From the NCBI GenBank assembly GCA_018821435.1, contig JAHJME010000009.1, forward strand, positions 292,809 through 356,808: DNA of 64,000 nt. The letters are read 5' to 3'. Under the pieces are notes generated by a model. It ran no database searches. It was given only the letters and a program-made list of their open reading frames with translations, and was not told where the DNA came from. This stretch comes from Alphaproteobacteria bacterium. GTDB taxonomy: Bacteria; Pseudomonadota; Alphaproteobacteria; Caulobacterales; Caulobacteraceae. Positions 63,880 to 64,000 of this stretch are shown piece by piece; the first letter of the stretch is position 1; the number at the start of each line of letters is the position of its first letter. The position numbers and the translations under genes are program-made.

Positions 63880-64000
63880 CTACTTGACCGGCTTTGCGCC
63901 CGCACTGCCGCACTTGGCGAACTTGCCCTTGGCGTCCTTGCACACCGCCTTCGGCGCGGGCTTAGCGGATTTGCACTTTTCGGCGGCGACGAACTTGCCA
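63880..64000 (-). CDS. Lys/Cys/Ala-rich small protein, C-terminal part only
   Basis: The frame runs from beyond the right edge to TAG (complement of 63880-63882). The visible 39 residues are Lys- and Ala-rich with paired cysteines: EKCKSAKPAPKAVCKDAKGK, then FAKCGSAGAKPVK. The GKF-x-x-x-KC pattern occurs twice (GKFVAAEKC and GKFAKC). Small basic, cysteine-containing exported proteins of this look are frequent in Caulobacterales; the signal peptide would be outside the window. Confidence 0.5.
   Translation of the reverse strand, partial: GKFVAAEKCKSAKPAPKAVCKDAKGKFAKCGSAGAKPVK

Overview
The window is GC-rich DNA from an alphaproteobacterium, most likely of the order Caulobacterales and probably Phenylobacterium-like. 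This rests on a DUF1476 (F1-ATPase zeta-type) gene, a purS-type purine gene set with bolA and a monothiol glutaredoxin, a recA with an alphaproteobacterial GTTC-N7-GTTC LexA box, a short flagellin of Caulobacter size, PEP-CTERM proteins, and frequent 4-base gene overlaps. The assignment is an inference from gene content; no 16S gene is present.

Region 1 (1-38 kb) is mostly housekeeping and metabolic chromosome. Its backbone is the purine set purC-purS ... purQ ... purL, then bolA-grxD, which in many alphaproteobacteria form one compact block. Here they are spread over about 22 kb by other genes: exported proteins, a DUF885 peptidase-like protein, a CocE/NonD hydrolase, a clan GH-A-like glycosidase, an isolated flagellin gene, short-chain dehydrogenases, a D-threonine aldolase-like enzyme, a serine hydrolase and a LysE exporter. 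After this come rpsD, a POT-type transporter, two tandem DUF1254 proteins, a nitronate monooxygenase, trmJ, a class A beta-lactamase divergent from trmJ with overlapping start codons, icd, a COX-IV-like small membrane protein, a PEP-CTERM protein, alaS and recA.

Region 2 (39-46 kb) begins just upstream of recA. Two related intergenic elements (about 39307-39405 and 42558-42675, same orientation) bracket three genes: a protein with a PD-(D/E)xK-like motif, a DprA-family protein, and a phosphoribosyltransferase-fold protein. The last two resemble a ShosTA-type toxin/antitoxin defence pair, and the first may be an extra nuclease component. Beyond lie unrecognised membrane or soluble proteins and a HARE-HTH/GIY-YIG nuclease.

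Region 3 (46-54.3 kb) is a defence block: a Septu-like ATPase/HNH pair (ptuA-ptuB type) followed by a complete type I restriction-modification operon hsdM-hsdS-hsdR with 4-base overlaps. A short stretch resembling the 3' end of a tRNA lies just past hsdR.

Region 4 (54.3-60.9 kb) is mobile-element territory: an unrecognised HTH protein, a DUF2779 protein that joins a Cas4-like Fe-S nuclease module to a DnaQ-like exonuclease module, a Mu-type transposase with its MuB-like ATPase, and an HD-domain hydrolase. Region 5 (61-64 kb) holds a second PEP-CTERM protein, an XRE regulator, a YbjQ-like protein, several small proteins and a truncated Lys/Cys-rich exported-type protein at the right edge.

Main candidates for follow-up are the three-gene nuclease/DprA/PRTase cassette with its flanking elements, the dispersed purine gene set with a possible attenuator before purC, and the lipoprotein beta-lactamase with altered KTG and omega-loop residues.
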